Source: an uncultured Caulobacterales bacterium
GTDB lineage: Bacteria > Pseudomonadota > Alphaproteobacteria > Caulobacterales > Maricaulaceae
Direction of reading: 5' to 3'
Assembly: GCA_938009235.1 (NCBI GenBank)
Contig: CALLIK010000003.1
Span: forward strand, 1 to 64,000
Length of the DNA: 64,000 nt
Under the pieces are notes generated by a model that worked only from the letters and a program-made list of their open reading frames with translations, was not told the DNA's origin and did no database searches. Both the position numbers and the translations under genes were made by a program. Of this stretch, positions 17,007 through 26,839 are shown piece by piece (position 1 is the stretch's first letter; each line of letters starts with the position of its first letter).

Positions 17007-18353
17007 TTAAATCGCATTGCGGGCCTTCAACATCATATAGGTGTTTAGGATTTTCATATTCATTGTATCGGCATTGGCGTCGATCACATTGACCCCCATG
17101 CGTTCTAAACGCTTCAACACGATTTCGCGTTCCCGCATCAGGCCATCCCCGATCAGGCTAGCGGCGGCCTCGCGAGGCGTCACCGCGTCACGGGTGATCA
17201 AGCGGTCTAAGGCCGTATTTCTAAAGGCCACGAAAATCACGATATGACGTTTCAGGAGACGTGACATATTTTCGACCATCAACTCGGCCTGCGTGCTGTC
17301 GACGAAATCTGTAAAGACAACGATGAGGGTTCTGCGCTGTAGGTTCTGCGCAAGCTGACTGAGGCCAAGGGTGAAGTTTGTTTCAGCTGTTGAATATTCG
17401 ACACGTGCAGAGACCCTGCGGATCTGTGCAAAGCTACGCGTACCGCCGACAACGGGCGCATATAGATATGGTTTTTCATCAAAGGCGTAGAGCCCGACAT
17501 TGTCTCCGATTTTCAGCGAGACGAATGACATCAGCAAGGCCGCATTTAGCGCGCGATCAAGCTTGGTCATCGCTTCGCCAGTTTCAACATTCTCGACGGA
17601 TTCCGCCATCAAGTGACCCGTATCAAAGGCAAAGACGATATTATGATTGCGCTCTGTTCTGAACTCGCGCGAGAGCAACGTCCCGTGACGGGCAGAATGT
17701 TTCCAATCAATGGATCGTTTATCCATACCTGCGACCCAGTCTGTCAGGCCATCAAACTCTGTACCTTGCCCGCGCATACGCTGTAGTTTTTGCCCAATGT
17801 TGGCGTCGCGTGTGAATATTTCAGCGGCTGTATCGCGTACCATTTGCGTATCTGATGTGACGGGAATTTCCAATTGCAGCGGATCAATGCGCTGTCGCCA
17901 GATCAAGCCGAGCGGTCCCTGCCAACGCGTCCAAAGACGTTCTAACTCTGCGGTTCCGCGCAAGTCTGTTCGAATACTAAATAAAGCCAACATACCGCCG
18001 TCGCCTTGCCCTGCATGGGCGGGAGAGGGCGTGACGCTGAGGCGGTCATTGACGCTCAAGCGTAGCTCTGGTGAGCGCGGCGGAATCCCTGGGCCATACT
18101 CTGTCGTGACGCGAACATCATAATCATGTCCAACATACCCTGAGCCAGGAGAGTCTAGGTTTGGCTCCATGCGCTTGATAGACGCGGATAGCAGAATATC
18201 CAAACCCACGAGCCCTAATACAGCCGCCACCCATGCCGCGCCAATCAACCACAGCGCAGGCAGAAACAACGCAAGCAAAAGCGTGACGGGCAAGCCGAGC
18301 GCAGCCACGAAAACGGCAGCCCTAGTTGGATATGTCTGAGTGCGAAACTTCAC
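17007..18353 (-). CDS. DUF58-domain protein, vWA-like
   Basis: 448 residues. Two adjacent N-terminal membrane segments (about 12-55) are followed by a soluble region. The DUF58 signature SIDWKHSARHGTLLSREFRTERNHNIVFAFDTGHLMAE lies near 210-255 and continues into a von Willebrand A-like fold with DxGxL in place of a canonical MIDAS. DUF58 proteins are the regular partners of MoxR ATPases and are thought to act as their adaptors or substrates. It starts 12 bp after the MoxR stop. Confidence 0.88.
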   Translation of the reverse strand: MKFRTQTYPTRAAVFVAALGLPVTLLLALFLPALWLIGAAWVAAVLGLVGLDILLSASIKRMEPNLDSPGSGYVGHDYDVRVTTEYGPGIPPRSPELRLSVNDRLSVTPSPAHAGQGDGGMLALFSIRTDLRGTAELERLWTRWQGPLGLIWRQRIDPLQLEIPVTSDTQMVRDTAAEIFTRDANIGQKLQRMRGQGTEFDGLTDWVAGMDKRSIDWKHSARHGTLLSREFRTERNHNIVFAFDTGHLMAESVENVETGEAMTKLDRALNAALLMSFVSLKIGDNVGLYAFDEKPYLYAPVVGGTRSFAQIRRVSARVEYSTAETNFTLGLSQLAQNLQRRTLIVVFTDFVDSTQAELMVENMSRLLKRHIVIFVAFRNTALDRLITRDAVTPREAAASLIGDGLMREREIVLKRLERMGVNVIDANADTMNMKILNTYMMLKARNAI

Positions 18354-18365
18354 GAGCCGTATGTC

Positions 18366-19361
18366 TTACCGTGGCGCTTGAGTTTGTTCTATCACGGTGG
18401 TGATGACTTCGTCGGCGGTGCGACCTTCGATTTCAGCTGCTGGAGACAGCACAGCGCGGTGACGTAGCGCGGGCAGAGCAATCGCTTTCACATCATCGGG
18501 AATAACATAGTTGCGGGCTTGCAGCGCAGCATAGGCGCGTGCGGAACTCGCGATCATGGCGGCGGCGCGGGGGCTGGCACCCGTTTCGAATAATGGATTG
18601 TCGCGTGTGCCGCGTACGAGATCGACAACATAATGGGTGACTTCATCATTCAGATGAATGGCGGAAATCGCTTCACGGGCTTTCTTGAGGGCCGCTTTTG
18701 TCAACACGGCTTTGAGGCCAAGTTCATCCAAGCTCGGAGTGCCTGCGCGTTGTCCATGTTGTTGCACAATACGAATTTCTTCGTCGCGTGTTGGATAGGA
18801 CAGAATATGTTTGAACAGGAATCTATCTAATTGCGCTTCGGGTAGAGGATATGTGCCTTGCTGCTCAATCGGGTTTTGTGTCGCAACCACCATGAAGTTC
18901 TCGCCGAGTGGAAAGCCTTTACCATCAATTGTGACTTGGCGTTCCTGCATGGCCTCTAGCAGCGCCGCTTGTGTTTTTGGCGGCGTTCTGTTGATCTCAT
19001 CCGCGAGTAACATGTCGCAAAAAATAGGTCCCTTTACCAAGCTAAATTCATTGGTTTGGAAAGAGAAGAGGTTTGTACCCAATAAATCACCCGGTAGGAG
19101 GTCGGGCGTAAATTGGATGCGGCCAAAATCTAATTTGGTGACATGTGCAAAGACTTGCGCAAGAAATGTTTTCGCTGTGCCGGGAACACCTTCGAGTAGA
19201 ATATGCCCACGGGAGAGGAGGGCGGTTAGCAGCAAGTCGACCGTATCTGTTTGGCCAATAATGACCTTGCCAACTTCGGTGCGAATGTCAGAGGCGAGCG
19301 ATTGAATATCCGCTAATGCGCCATCATTCGGGCGTGATGCGGGTGTTGATGTTTCGGTCAT
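18366..19361 (-). CDS. MoxR-family AAA+ ATPase
   Basis: 331 residues. Walker A GVPGTAKT near 59-66, Walker [24 protein letters not shown], sensor 1 [24 protein letters not shown] and the C-terminal lid are all intact. MoxR ATPases are chaperone-like machines that help assemble or activate vWA-domain partners. The DUF58 protein encoded directly downstream is the obvious partner. The start overlaps the DUF4350-like gene's stop by 4 bases. Confidence 0.93.
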   Translation of the reverse strand: MTETSTPASRPNDGALADIQSLASDIRTEVGKVIIGQTDTVDLLLTALLSRGHILLEGVPGTAKTFLAQVFAHVTKLDFGRIQFTPDLLPGDLLGTNLFSFQTNEFSLVKGPIFCDMLLADEINRTPPKTQAALLEAMQERQVTIDGKGFPLGENFMVVATQNPIEQQGTYPLPEAQLDRFLFKHILSYPTRDEEIRIVQQHGQRAGTPSLDELGLKAVLTKAALKKAREAISAIHLNDEVTHYVVDLVRGTRDNPLFETGASPRAAAMIASSARAYAALQARNYVIPDDVKAIALPALRHRAVLSPAAEIEGRTADEVITTVIEQTQAPR

Positions 19362-20914
19362 AGGGAGGTGTCCTCTTGTCCAAGATCAGTATCTGTTCGG
19401 GTCATAGCGTCACGCCACTGAGTGAGGGCGCGTGCGTATTGCGGGTAGGTTTGTGGATCAGCAGTGGAGATCGCGTGTTTCAGCGGGGCGTAACGCGGTT
19501 CGATTTTTAGCCGCGCTTCTCTTGCATCCAAGAGTGTGTCTGTATGATCGGACCTGCGAGCTCCAAAGCCTAATGTGTCTATGACTTGCCTTCGGATGAG
19601 CCCGGCATAGGCGTCCCCCGTTCCATGTGCGCGGTCAGCAATTTCCATAAATTCAGCGGCGGTTTCGGCCAAACTGACGGGGCCTTGTGCGTAATCAGGG
19701 CGCACACGCGCGGGATCACCGAAACGGTTGAACCCTTGCCATGCGACCAAGCCGCCTGCGGCTAATAGGCAAAGCGTCGCGGCCAAGAACGGTGGCGTAA
19801 CCATTAGCTTAACAATGTTACGATTGGCTTCAAATCCGTGTAAGGTCAGATCGAAATCAACAGTCTGCCAATTTAGTTCACCCCGGCGAATGACCTCGTC
19901 AATGACGGCTCCAGATAAATAGGCATTACTTTGCGTTTGAAAGGCCATCGTATTGATAAGGTCAGGTTCAGAGAGAACATAGGTTTGTGTGTCTTCCAAA
20001 CGGATGAGAACAGCACGGCCATCTATTTTCAACAGGACTTCATGTTCGGGGAGCGTGATCGGCTCTGGAATTTCTGCCTCATCAACTAAAGCGTCTTTGT
20101 CTTCAGATGTCTTTTTCTTAGACTTCTTTTTCTTAGATGACTTGGGCTCATATTTTTCGCCAGCCTCTTCCGCCATTTTACGGCGGCTTTCTTCTCGTTC
20201 GGCCTCTTGGGTTTTACGCAGTTCGATTTTGTGAGCTTTCCAAGCCGTGTCCAAATCAAAATATTGTAAACCTTCAAAGTCTGGAGCCAATTTCTTTGGC
20301 AATCCACGCGGTGTCTTTGTTGTGAAAACAACCTGCGTATTGACGGAGGGGTCTTTATGACGCCGAATGACGGGCAAATCGTCCAGCAGTCTGTTATATG
20401 CGCCTGCATAAAAGAGGCTCGCGTTAGCTGTTTTTCTAGCCCATCCTTTGCGGCCAGTTTCTTCCTTTGTTGGGACCATCTGACGGATGGACCATTTTGG
20501 AAGAACAACCAGTCGAACCTCTTCGCCTGTATCTTCTAGCGCTCGGTTCAGACGCGCCGTTGGGTTGGAAGGCGTGTAAATAATCAATCGATTGTCACGA
20601 TCAGACGACTCGCGAACTCCAATGGTCTCGGTGACATCATAGTTTAAGTCGCCTAAGTATTTTGCCAACGCTTGATATCCCACGGCAGATACGGACCGCG
20701 GGGTGGCTTGTCCTGGCGGGGCCTTACGTAAGTCTTTGGCAAAACCGCCCAAAACGATGAGAGCGCCAAATGCGAAAAACCCAATCAGAATAAGACTGAT
20801 GAGCGTGGTCGGTTTAAACAGCACAGCGGAGACGCCAAGTTGCCGTCCCGCGGATTGACGACCTTCGAGGCTTTGAGACAGGTGCTTTTCTTTATGTCTT
20901 GACGTCGCGCTCAT
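19358..20914 (-). CDS. DUF4350-like membrane protein of the MoxR operon
   Basis: 518 residues. A membrane segment near 32-55 is followed by a long extracytoplasmic or cytosolic domain, and a second segment near 372-390 ([24 protein letters not shown]) by a soluble tail. The order helix, domain, helix and tail is what DUF4350 proteins show in MoxR-DUF58 clusters. An unusual highly charged insert (about 235-275) is packed with lysines and serines ([18 protein letters not shown]). The identification rests on architecture and operon position more than on crisp motifs. Confidence 0.7.
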   Translation of the reverse strand: MSATSRHKEKHLSQSLEGRQSAGRQLGVSAVLFKPTTLISLILIGFFAFGALIVLGGFAKDLRKAPPGQATPRSVSAVGYQALAKYLGDLNYDVTETIGVRESSDRDNRLIIYTPSNPTARLNRALEDTGEEVRLVVLPKWSIRQMVPTKEETGRKGWARKTANASLFYAGAYNRLLDDLPVIRRHKDPSVNTQVVFTTKTPRGLPKKLAPDFEGLQYFDLDTAWKAHKIELRKTQEAEREESRRKMAEEAGEKYEPKSSKKKKSKKKTSEDKDALVDEAEIPEPITLPEHEVLLKIDGRAVLIRLEDTQTYVLSEPDLINTMAFQTQSNAYLSGAVIDEVIRRGELNWQTVDFDLTLHGFEANRNIVKLMVTPPFLAATLCLLAAGGLVAWQGFNRFGDPARVRPDYAQGPVSLAETAAEFMEIADRAHGTGDAYAGLIRRQVIDTLGFGARRSDHTDTLLDAREARLKIEPRYAPLKHAISTADPQTYPQYARALTQWRDAMTRTDTDLGQEDTSL

Positions 20915-21708
20915 CGCCGTGCTTTCCGCATCGGTGCTTGGGTGAGGCCTGTTAAATTAGTATAGCCTGCACGTGCGGCTTCGAACCCAGCTTTATTGAC
21001 AGCCACGCCGCCGAAATGGGCGAGCTCAGAGACGCCTGCAATTGTGGAGAAAGCGACGCGGGCGTCTGATGTTAAAATTGTTAACCCACCAATTTCGCGA
21101 GCTGTCAAACTGCGCCGAACAACATTTGGACGGTTACGGTCAATGTCTTGAATGGACCTGAACAGCAGCGTGTGAACGGCTTCGCCATAGCGGCCTTCTG
21201 CGGCCAAACGGTCAATTTCATCCAGCAAGATACGCGCTTGTGCTTGTGCGGGTTGATAGAGCGGAATGACGTCTTCAACCGCTTCAACCTTTTTGGTGCG
21301 CGCAAATCGTGTTTCGTAAATCGCCCTGCCAATGAGATAGGCCGCCCCTAATATCAGCGCGCCAAGGCCTAAGTAAAAGGTGATTTTTAAGAGGGGGCCA
21401 AGGACCTTGAAAATGGCTTTGAAAAATCCACCGATGACTCTTGCGAACCACTTCGAGAACGCAGACGGTTCACGCTTTGGGATAGGCTCGGCCAATTCAA
21501 ATTGATAACTTTCATTACGTTTGATGGCGCGGAAGGCGGCCTCAGTTTTTTCCTTATGAGTTACAGGTGAAATATGGGAGGCGTCTTCTGCCATTTCAGC
21601 CTCAACGGCATCCGCAACAGTGGTTTGAGCCACCGCATCAGAGACAGGCGCAGCCATGAAAATGGCGCATCCAAGAAGTATCAAGAAAAGACGAAAAATA
21701 CGGATCAC
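20911..21708 (-). CDS. DUF4129-like membrane protein, first gene of the MoxR operon
   Basis: 265 residues. The signal peptide (LFLILLGCAIFMAAPVSDAVAQ) is followed by a soluble stretch, a membrane segment (VLGPLLKITFYLGLGALILGAAYLIG) and a C-terminal cytoplasmic domain. ILLDEIDRLAAEGRYGEAVHTLLFRSIQDI and RSLTAREI in that domain resemble the DUF4129 pattern of MoxR-operon proteins. A 17-bp inverted repeat at 21762-21778 lies about 55 bp upstream and may regulate the operon. Overlap with the next gene is 4 bases (ATGA). Confidence 0.7.
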   Translation of the reverse strand: MIRIFRLFLILLGCAIFMAAPVSDAVAQTTVADAVEAEMAEDASHISPVTHKEKTEAAFRAIKRNESYQFELAEPIPKREPSAFSKWFARVIGGFFKAIFKVLGPLLKITFYLGLGALILGAAYLIGRAIYETRFARTKKVEAVEDVIPLYQPAQAQARILLDEIDRLAAEGRYGEAVHTLLFRSIQDIDRNRPNVVRRSLTAREIGGLTILTSDARVAFSTIAGVSELAHFGGVAVNKAGFEAARAGYTNLTGLTQAPMRKARR

Positions 21709-21761
21709 GCGAGCGTTATTTCCAGATCATACTGAGAAAATCGCAAGACGAAACTCTGAAG

Positions 21762-21778
21762 CCTGCTTTTAAAGCAGG
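21762..21778. promoter_or_regulatory. Perfect inverted repeat upstream of the MoxR operon
   Basis: CCTGCTTT, one central T, AAAGCAGG. It sits about 55 bp before the first gene of the six-gene operon, where an operator could lie. A terminator role for the region is less likely, because no T-run follows in the direction of pabBC transcription. Confidence 0.4.
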
Positions 21779-21939
21779 TGAGTTGTTGTCGCCCTGTGCG
21801 AAAGGCGCAATGCGTAAAATGAATGGCACGATGTGTGTCAGTCCCCAAGTTGAAGTCTCTATACCTTAGCGAGCATAACTTGGCGGTCAATCCAGCCTCA
21901 TACAAATAGCTGAGAAATACCTACTCTATTTCTAGCGAA

Positions 21940-21960
21940 CACCCCGTTTATTGTGGGGTG
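21940..21960 (-). terminator. Hairpin over the pabBC stop codon
   Basis: CACCCC, 9-nt loop, GGGGTG, followed on the minus strand by TTCG rather than a U-run. The stop codon lies in the loop. A weak or factor-dependent terminator for the pxpABC-pabBC unit is plausible. Confidence 0.35.
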
Positions 21961-23681
21961 AAGCTAAGGAAGTGTGCAGGTATCAGGCCCCTGAGGCTGT
22001 TGCCGATGTATATTTTATTCGCTGTTTCCAAATCGGCTAAACTTAAGGTGGCTTGTAGGGCTTGGCCCGTGTCCAAGTAATGCTGTCGCAAAATACCCGG
22101 CAGCAACCCGCAAGATAGATGTGGCGTCGTGAGATGCCTTGCTGTCTCAATAAAAATCGAGGTGAAGGACCCTTCGCAAACTTCGCCGTCCGCATTGAGA
22201 AATATAACCTCATTGGCACCCGTGAGTGCGCCGATACGGGCGCGCTCTCCGTCGTAAAAATCTCGGCGGGTTGTCTTGGTGGATGTGAGCTGAACCTCTG
22301 ACGTTAGCGGGTAACGCGAGATCGCTAATGTTAGGGGTTTTTCAAATAGGGTAAAGGGCGTTAGTGTCGTGTTGAACCTATCTGAGCCGTCCGATGGAGC
22401 TTCCATTCGTACACGCATAATTTCACCTGAATGCAAACTGCGAATCCTATCCAGTTCGGATTGGATGACTTTGCAAGAAATATCAGTTGCCGCTGCGATG
22501 CGCCTCGCATGTAGATTTTCATGTGGAATTTGGCCAGTCTCTGTGAGGCGAAAGGTCTCAAAAACTGTGTCTTTTGTCGATTTAAATATTTCTGATTTTA
22601 ACAGACATTCTCGATATTCGTCGGGGCCGTCACTGTCCAAGACGACACCAGATCCGACATCATACCGCAGGCGGCCTTCAGCCATTTGCACCGTACGGAT
22701 GGCGACTGAAAAACTGGCGTCTCCATTCGGGGCGATATATCCGATGCTTCCGCAATAAGCCTCTCTGGGACCGCTTTCTAAGTCTTCAATAATTTCCATG
22801 GCGCGAATTTTAGGTGCGCCCGTGATGGACCCGCAGGGGAAGAGGCTTTGTAAAATATCTGTCCAACTGACCCCATCGCGTAATCGTCCCGTCACTTGTG
22901 ATGTCATCTGGTGTAAGGTTGGATAGGTTTCCAAGGTGAACAGTTCTGGGACCTTCACGCTCCCCGCTTCGCACAGGCGCGACAGATCGTTACGAAGTAA
23001 GTCCACGATCATTAAATTCTCGGCCTGACTTTTGGGTTCAGCGCGCATTTCGGCGCGAATGGCGGCGTCTTCTTTGTCATCGGATTTGCGGGGGCGTGTG
23101 CCTTTCATCGGGCGCATACGCATATTTTGTCCGCGGCGTTCAAAGAAAAGCTCGGGCGAAAAACTGACGATTTCAGTCTCGCCAAGACTAACGACGGCCC
23201 CGTAGCGTCCGGGTTGACGGCGGCGGAAGGCGGCATAGATTTGCGCCGCTGTTGCATCGCTCTGGGCGAACATTGGGAAGGTCAGATTGACCTGATAACA
23301 ATCGCCCGCTTCAAGGTATTGCCGAACACGGTCAAAACGGGTGAGGTAGTCGCCTTCCGTCCAACTAGGTTTGAAGTTTAGCTCTGGAACGTCTCGCGTA
23401 TAGAGGTGCTTAACAGGCGGGGCCATATCAGGGGCGTTGAAGACACCGAAGCGCAATAAGGGGCCTGAGATACTTTCTAATGCATCAAAATGTGGCTCAA
23501 GCGCATGGCCAAATTCATAAGACATCAACCCCGCTAGCCATTTACCTGCGGCTTGCGCGGCCTCTATTGCGGCAAAGGCTGCGGGTAACTCTGCGCGTGT
23601 CTGAGCCGTGATGATGTAGTCTGGATTGCGGAACAGGCGTTGTTGTCCGCTCCCCTGATCGTCCAACAGGACATAGGCCAT
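21948..23681 (-). CDS. pabBC: Fused aminodeoxychorismate synthase component I / aminodeoxychorismate lyase
   Basis: 577 residues combining two steps of p-aminobenzoate (folate) synthesis. Residues 1 to about 350 are the chorismate-utilising PabB domain: GDCYQVNLTFP, FFERRGQNMRMRPMKGTRPR, then GSITGAPKIRAMEIIEDLE and REAYCGSIGYI. Residues from about 365 form a PLP-dependent lyase domain of class-IV aminotransferase fold, with ARRIAAATDISC and ANEVIFLNADGEVCEGSFTSIF. No PabA glutaminase is in the window. The start lies 1 bp after the pxpC stop, so it is translated with the oxoprolinase genes although the pathways are unrelated. Confidence 0.9.
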   Translation of the reverse strand: MAYVLLDDQGSGQQRLFRNPDYIITAQTRAELPAAFAAIEAAQAAGKWLAGLMSYEFGHALEPHFDALESISGPLLRFGVFNAPDMAPPVKHLYTRDVPELNFKPSWTEGDYLTRFDRVRQYLEAGDCYQVNLTFPMFAQSDATAAQIYAAFRRRQPGRYGAVVSLGETEIVSFSPELFFERRGQNMRMRPMKGTRPRKSDDKEDAAIRAEMRAEPKSQAENLMIVDLLRNDLSRLCEAGSVKVPELFTLETYPTLHQMTSQVTGRLRDGVSWTDILQSLFPCGSITGAPKIRAMEIIEDLESGPREAYCGSIGYIAPNGDASFSVAIRTVQMAEGRLRYDVGSGVVLDSDGPDEYRECLLKSEIFKSTKDTVFETFRLTETGQIPHENLHARRIAAATDISCKVIQSELDRIRSLHSGEIMRVRMEAPSDGSDRFNTTLTPFTLFEKPLTLAISRYPLTSEVQLTSTKTTRRDFYDGERARIGALTGANEVIFLNADGEVCEGSFTSIFIETARHLTTPHLSCGLLPGILRQHYLDTGQALQATLSLADLETANKIYIGNSLRGLIPAHFLSFTPQ

Positions 23682-23682
23682 G

Positions 23683-24618
23683 TTAGAACGAAAACCCGGG
23701 AATCAGGTCCGCGTAATAGCTGTTCTTCGCACGCAATATTTTTGGGGCGTCATCAGCGAAACAGCGACGGAAACTCACGGCGGCTCCCGGCGCAATTTGC
23801 CCTAAGAGCCAGAGGTCAGCCTGAATGATTTGGAGCGCACGCGCATAACCGCCCGTACAATGTCCATCTGCAAGAGCCAATATAGGCTGCCCATCTGGCG
23901 GGACCTGTAAGCTCCCCGGTAAAAGAGGACTGCTCGTCATTTTTAGGGGATGATCGAGCGTAATTTGATCACCCTTCAAGCGTGTTCCCATACGGTCTGT
24001 TGCGGTTGTCGCATAAAACGGGGTCGTAAAGAGATAGCGTTTACCTGAATCAGAGAGCGCGTCCCATTCGGGACCACCGCTCGCGCGTAGGACGATGTGG
24101 TTGGACAACATAGGGACATGTCCATTGGGCAATGTGTTGATTGCGCCTTGTGGCTCGCCAATGTGCAGGACATCGCCCGTTTTTAACGCCCCGCCGTCTA
24201 GCCCGCCAAGTGCTGCGGGAAGATAGGTCGAGACCGAGTCCATAAATTCATTGGCTTTGACCCCGCCTGCAATCGCTAGATAGGCCCGACAACCTGCGCG
24301 GGTAAAACTCATCGTCAAAATATCGCCAGCTGCAACGGGCAAGGCTTTGTTGAGCGGTAAATTTAGACCTTGGTTTTGCGACCACATCTGCGCGCCTGAA
24401 ATCGCGATAATGGCGTCTTGCTCGAACCGTATATGAAGACCGCCAAGCGCGCATTCTAGCGCGGGCATATCCCAACGGTTTCCGACCAAATGGTTCGCGA
24501 TAGCAAAGGATAAGCGATCCGCTGCGCCCCCGCCAGGAATACCTTGGTGGCGATGGCCGGGGCGACCTGCATCCATGATCAAGGTTTGCGTACCAGATTG
24601 TAAAATGGTGAGGCTCAT
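23683..24618 (-). CDS. pxpC: 5-oxoprolinase subunit C
   Basis: 311 residues with family motifs LIMDAGRPGHRHQGIPGGGAAD, AIISGAQ, CRAYLAIAGGV and MGTRLKG. PxpC was formerly annotated as a biotin-dependent carboxyltransferase (KipA-like). With PxpA and PxpB it hydrolyses 5-oxoproline (pyroglutamate) to glutamate using ATP. I chose the ATG at 24618 (MSLTILQSG), 10 bp after the pxpB stop; upstream in-frame sequence overlaps pxpB. Third gene of a pxpA-pxpB-pxpC-pabBC run. Confidence 0.92.
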   Translation of the reverse strand: MSLTILQSGTQTLIMDAGRPGHRHQGIPGGGAADRLSFAIANHLVGNRWDMPALECALGGLHIRFEQDAIIAISGAQMWSQNQGLNLPLNKALPVAAGDILTMSFTRAGCRAYLAIAGGVKANEFMDSVSTYLPAALGGLDGGALKTGDVLHIGEPQGAINTLPNGHVPMLSNHIVLRASGGPEWDALSDSGKRYLFTTPFYATTATDRMGTRLKGDQITLDHPLKMTSSPLLPGSLQVPPDGQPILALADGHCTGGYARALQIIQADLWLLGQIAPGAAVSFRRCFADDAPKILRAKNSYYADLIPGFSF

Positions 24619-24628
24619 ATTGCGTATC

Positions 24629-25276
24629 TCATTGCGGTATAAACCTGACGCGATCACCTGCATTCAACAGAAAATGTGTCTCGCGGCCTGCGTCAAAAAT
24701 AGACAGGGGTGTTTGTCCGATGATTTGCCATCCACCGGGCGATTCTAACCCGTAAATTCCTGTCTGCCAATTCGCAATACCAATACTTCCCGCAGGTACT
24801 TTGGCGCGAGGTGTCGCGAGGCGAGGGTGATGTAATTTTGTGGGCGCTGGCGATAGGAATGTGAAACCTGGAATGAACCCCATCATACAAACGCGGTATT
24901 CGGCGCGACTGTGTTGCGAGATAACTTCATCAACCGAGAGCTTCGAGGCTACGCAAATGGTCTCCATGTCGGGTCCGAAGCGTCCTCCGTAATTCACAGG
25001 GATATCGATCAAACGACCAATTTTGGTTTGGCTTAAATCTTTGCGGCTTAAGGCGTCTTCGACATGTTGTTTCGTTGCGGCCATAGAGCGGACGGCGAGA
25101 TCAAAGACGCAGACAAGGGAGTCATATCCCGGCACAACTTCGATATAGTCCCCGCTCTCGCGCAAGTAAGCGGCAAGGGCATGGATTGTATTATTGACCG
25201 TTTCAGAAAACCCGTCCGTGGTCCATTCAACCAAGAGGGCGTGATCGCCATAGGGTTTAATCTCTGAAGTGGTCAT
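24629..25276 (-). CDS. pxpB: 5-oxoprolinase subunit B
   Basis: 215 residues of the KipI/PxpB family. IPVNYGGRFGPDMETIC, CMMGFIPGFTFLSPAP and KVPAGSIGIANWQTGIYGLESPGGWQIIGQTP are the conserved core. It partners with PxpC in the ATP-dependent cleavage of 5-oxoproline. The start overlaps the pxpA stop (TAATG). Confidence 0.93.
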   Translation of the reverse strand: MTTSEIKPYGDHALLVEWTTDGFSETVNNTIHALAAYLRESGDYIEVVPGYDSLVCVFDLAVRSMAATKQHVEDALSRKDLSQTKIGRLIDIPVNYGGRFGPDMETICVASKLSVDEVISQHSRAEYRVCMMGFIPGFTFLSPAPTKLHHPRLATPRAKVPAGSIGIANWQTGIYGLESPGGWQIIGQTPLSIFDAGRETHFLLNAGDRVRFIPQ

Positions 25277-26046
25277 TATGCGAAAGCCTTTATGATGATA
25301 CCTTCAGCTTCAATCACGGCGCGGGCTTGTCGGGCGGTGTCTACCGCACCTGCACTATCGCCATGCACGCAGAGTGATCCTGTTTGTAGCGTGAGGCTTT
25401 GCCCCGAATGAGTTTGAACCTGACCTGTTGTCGCCAAAGAGAGGGCTTGCGCGAGGCGTTCCGTTTGATCTTCGATCACAGCGCCTTTGAGTGTGCGGGA
25501 CAATAAATGTCCATCATCCGTATAGCGGCGGTCAATGAATCCTTCCGCGACAAAGCGAATGTCGTGATCTGCGGCGGCGCGGCCCATTTCAGAATTTGGG
25601 CCACCCAAAAAGGTAAGGTTCATATTTAACGCGTGTAGAACATCGACGATAATATCGGCTTTTTGCGCATCGAAGACGGAGTCATTATACAGCGCGCCAT
25701 GCGGTTTAACGTAAGCGAGTGTTGCGCCTTCTGCGTCGCAAATTGCGGCAAGGTCTAGTATTTGAACGCGAAGCGTTTCTTTGAGGGCGGCGGGAGTAAT
25801 GTCTTCTCCGATAACAAGCGATGTGCGGCCAAAGTTAGCGCGATCAGGATAGGCAGGATGTGCGCCAATCGTCACACCTGCCGCGCGCGCATTCCGTACA
25901 GTCCGCCGCATGGAGACGGCATCGCCCGCATGTCCACCACAAGCAATGTTCGCGCTTGAAATCGCAGAGACGATGGCGGCTTCTGCGGCGTCCCATTCGG
26001 GTGTGTTCGCTTCGCCTATGTCTGCGTTTAAATCGATTGTCTTCAT
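25276..26046 (-). CDS. pxpA: 5-oxoprolinase subunit A
   Basis: 256 residues of the LamB/YcsF family: DLNADIGEA at the N-terminus, SSANIACGGHAGDAVSMRRTV, IGAHPAYPDRANFGR, KPHGALYN, and SLCVHGDSAGAV near the end. It is the first gene of the pxpABC run. It is divergent from the TSUP permease over only 43 bp, so both promoters must be very close or overlap, and permease and enzyme may be co-regulated. Confidence 0.95.
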   Translation of the reverse strand: MKTIDLNADIGEANTPEWDAAEAAIVSAISSANIACGGHAGDAVSMRRTVRNARAAGVTIGAHPAYPDRANFGRTSLVIGEDITPAALKETLRVQILDLAAICDAEGATLAYVKPHGALYNDSVFDAQKADIIVDVLHALNMNLTFLGGPNSEMGRAAADHDIRFVAEGFIDRRYTDDGHLLSRTLKGAVIEDQTERLAQALSLATTGQVQTHSGQSLTLQTGSLCVHGDSAGAVDTARQARAVIEAEGIIIKAFA

Positions 26047-26089
26047 TTGCTCTACCTATCGCTTTTCAAAGCCAGTATGAACCCCTGAA

Positions 26090-26839
26090 ATGTTATCAGA
26101 TCCCACATTCATACTCGTCGCAGTTTTTGCTGTCCTGATCACGGGATTGGCGAAGGGTGGTTTTGGCGGCCTTGGTCTGTTTGCCGTCCCTATTTTGTCG
26201 CTTTCAATCTCGCCCGTCCAAGCGGCTGGGATTATGCTGCCAATTCTAATTGTAATGGATTGGATCGGCGTTTGGGCCTATCGCAAACATTGGGATAAAC
26301 GCCTCTTGTTACTGATGCTTCCAGGGGCGCTTATTGGTATCGCGCTTGGGGGGCTATTGGCGGGCCGCGTCAGTGAGGACTTTGTGCGACTCTGTGTGGG
26401 CCTCATCGCAGTCACCTTTCCCATTTATGCCATATTAGGCGCACGGCTGAGAACAGGCGTGGATAGATTAAAGAACAATCGTCCTGTGGCGTGGGTGGCG
26501 TCAACGGTCGCAGGCTTCACCAGTTTTGTCGCCCATGCGGGTGGTCCGCCGTATCAAGCCTATGCTCTGGCGCAGGGACTCGATAAACGCATATACGCTG
26601 GAACTGCCGTCATGTTCTTCTCTGTCTTGAACGCCGTTAAGCTCGTGCCTTATGCCATGTTGGGGCAGTTCGACCGTACCAACTTAATGACATCCGCCGC
26701 TCTCATCCCGCTCTGCCCAATTGGCGTATTACTCGGCGTCTGGTTGATTAAACGGATTGATCAAGCCGTGTTTTACAGAATTATGTACGGCTTGATTTTT
26801 ATTACAGGCGTGAAGCTCTTGTGGAATGTGGCGGTTTAA
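26090..26839 (+). CDS. TSUP (TauE/SafE) family permease
   Basis: 249 residues with seven to eight hydrophobic helices and the family motifs ITGLAKGGFGGLGLFAVPILSL near the N-terminus and FTSFVAHAGGPPYQAYAL in the second half. TSUP carriers move small organic anions or sulfur oxyanions. The substrate here is not shown by sequence; the divergent pxpABC genes hint at an amino-acid-derived anion, but that is inference. It ends overlapping the flavoprotein gene's stop by 4 bases, tail to tail. Confidence 0.88.
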   Translation: MLSDPTFILVAVFAVLITGLAKGGFGGLGLFAVPILSLSISPVQAAGIMLPILIVMDWIGVWAYRKHWDKRLLLLMLPGALIGIALGGLLAGRVSEDFVRLCVGLIAVTFPIYAILGARLRTGVDRLKNNRPVAWVASTVAGFTSFVAHAGGPPYQAYALAQGLDKRIYAGTAVMFFSVLNAVKLVPYAMLGQFDRTNLMTSAALIPLCPIGVLLGVWLIKRIDQAVFYRIMYGLIFITGVKLLWNVAV

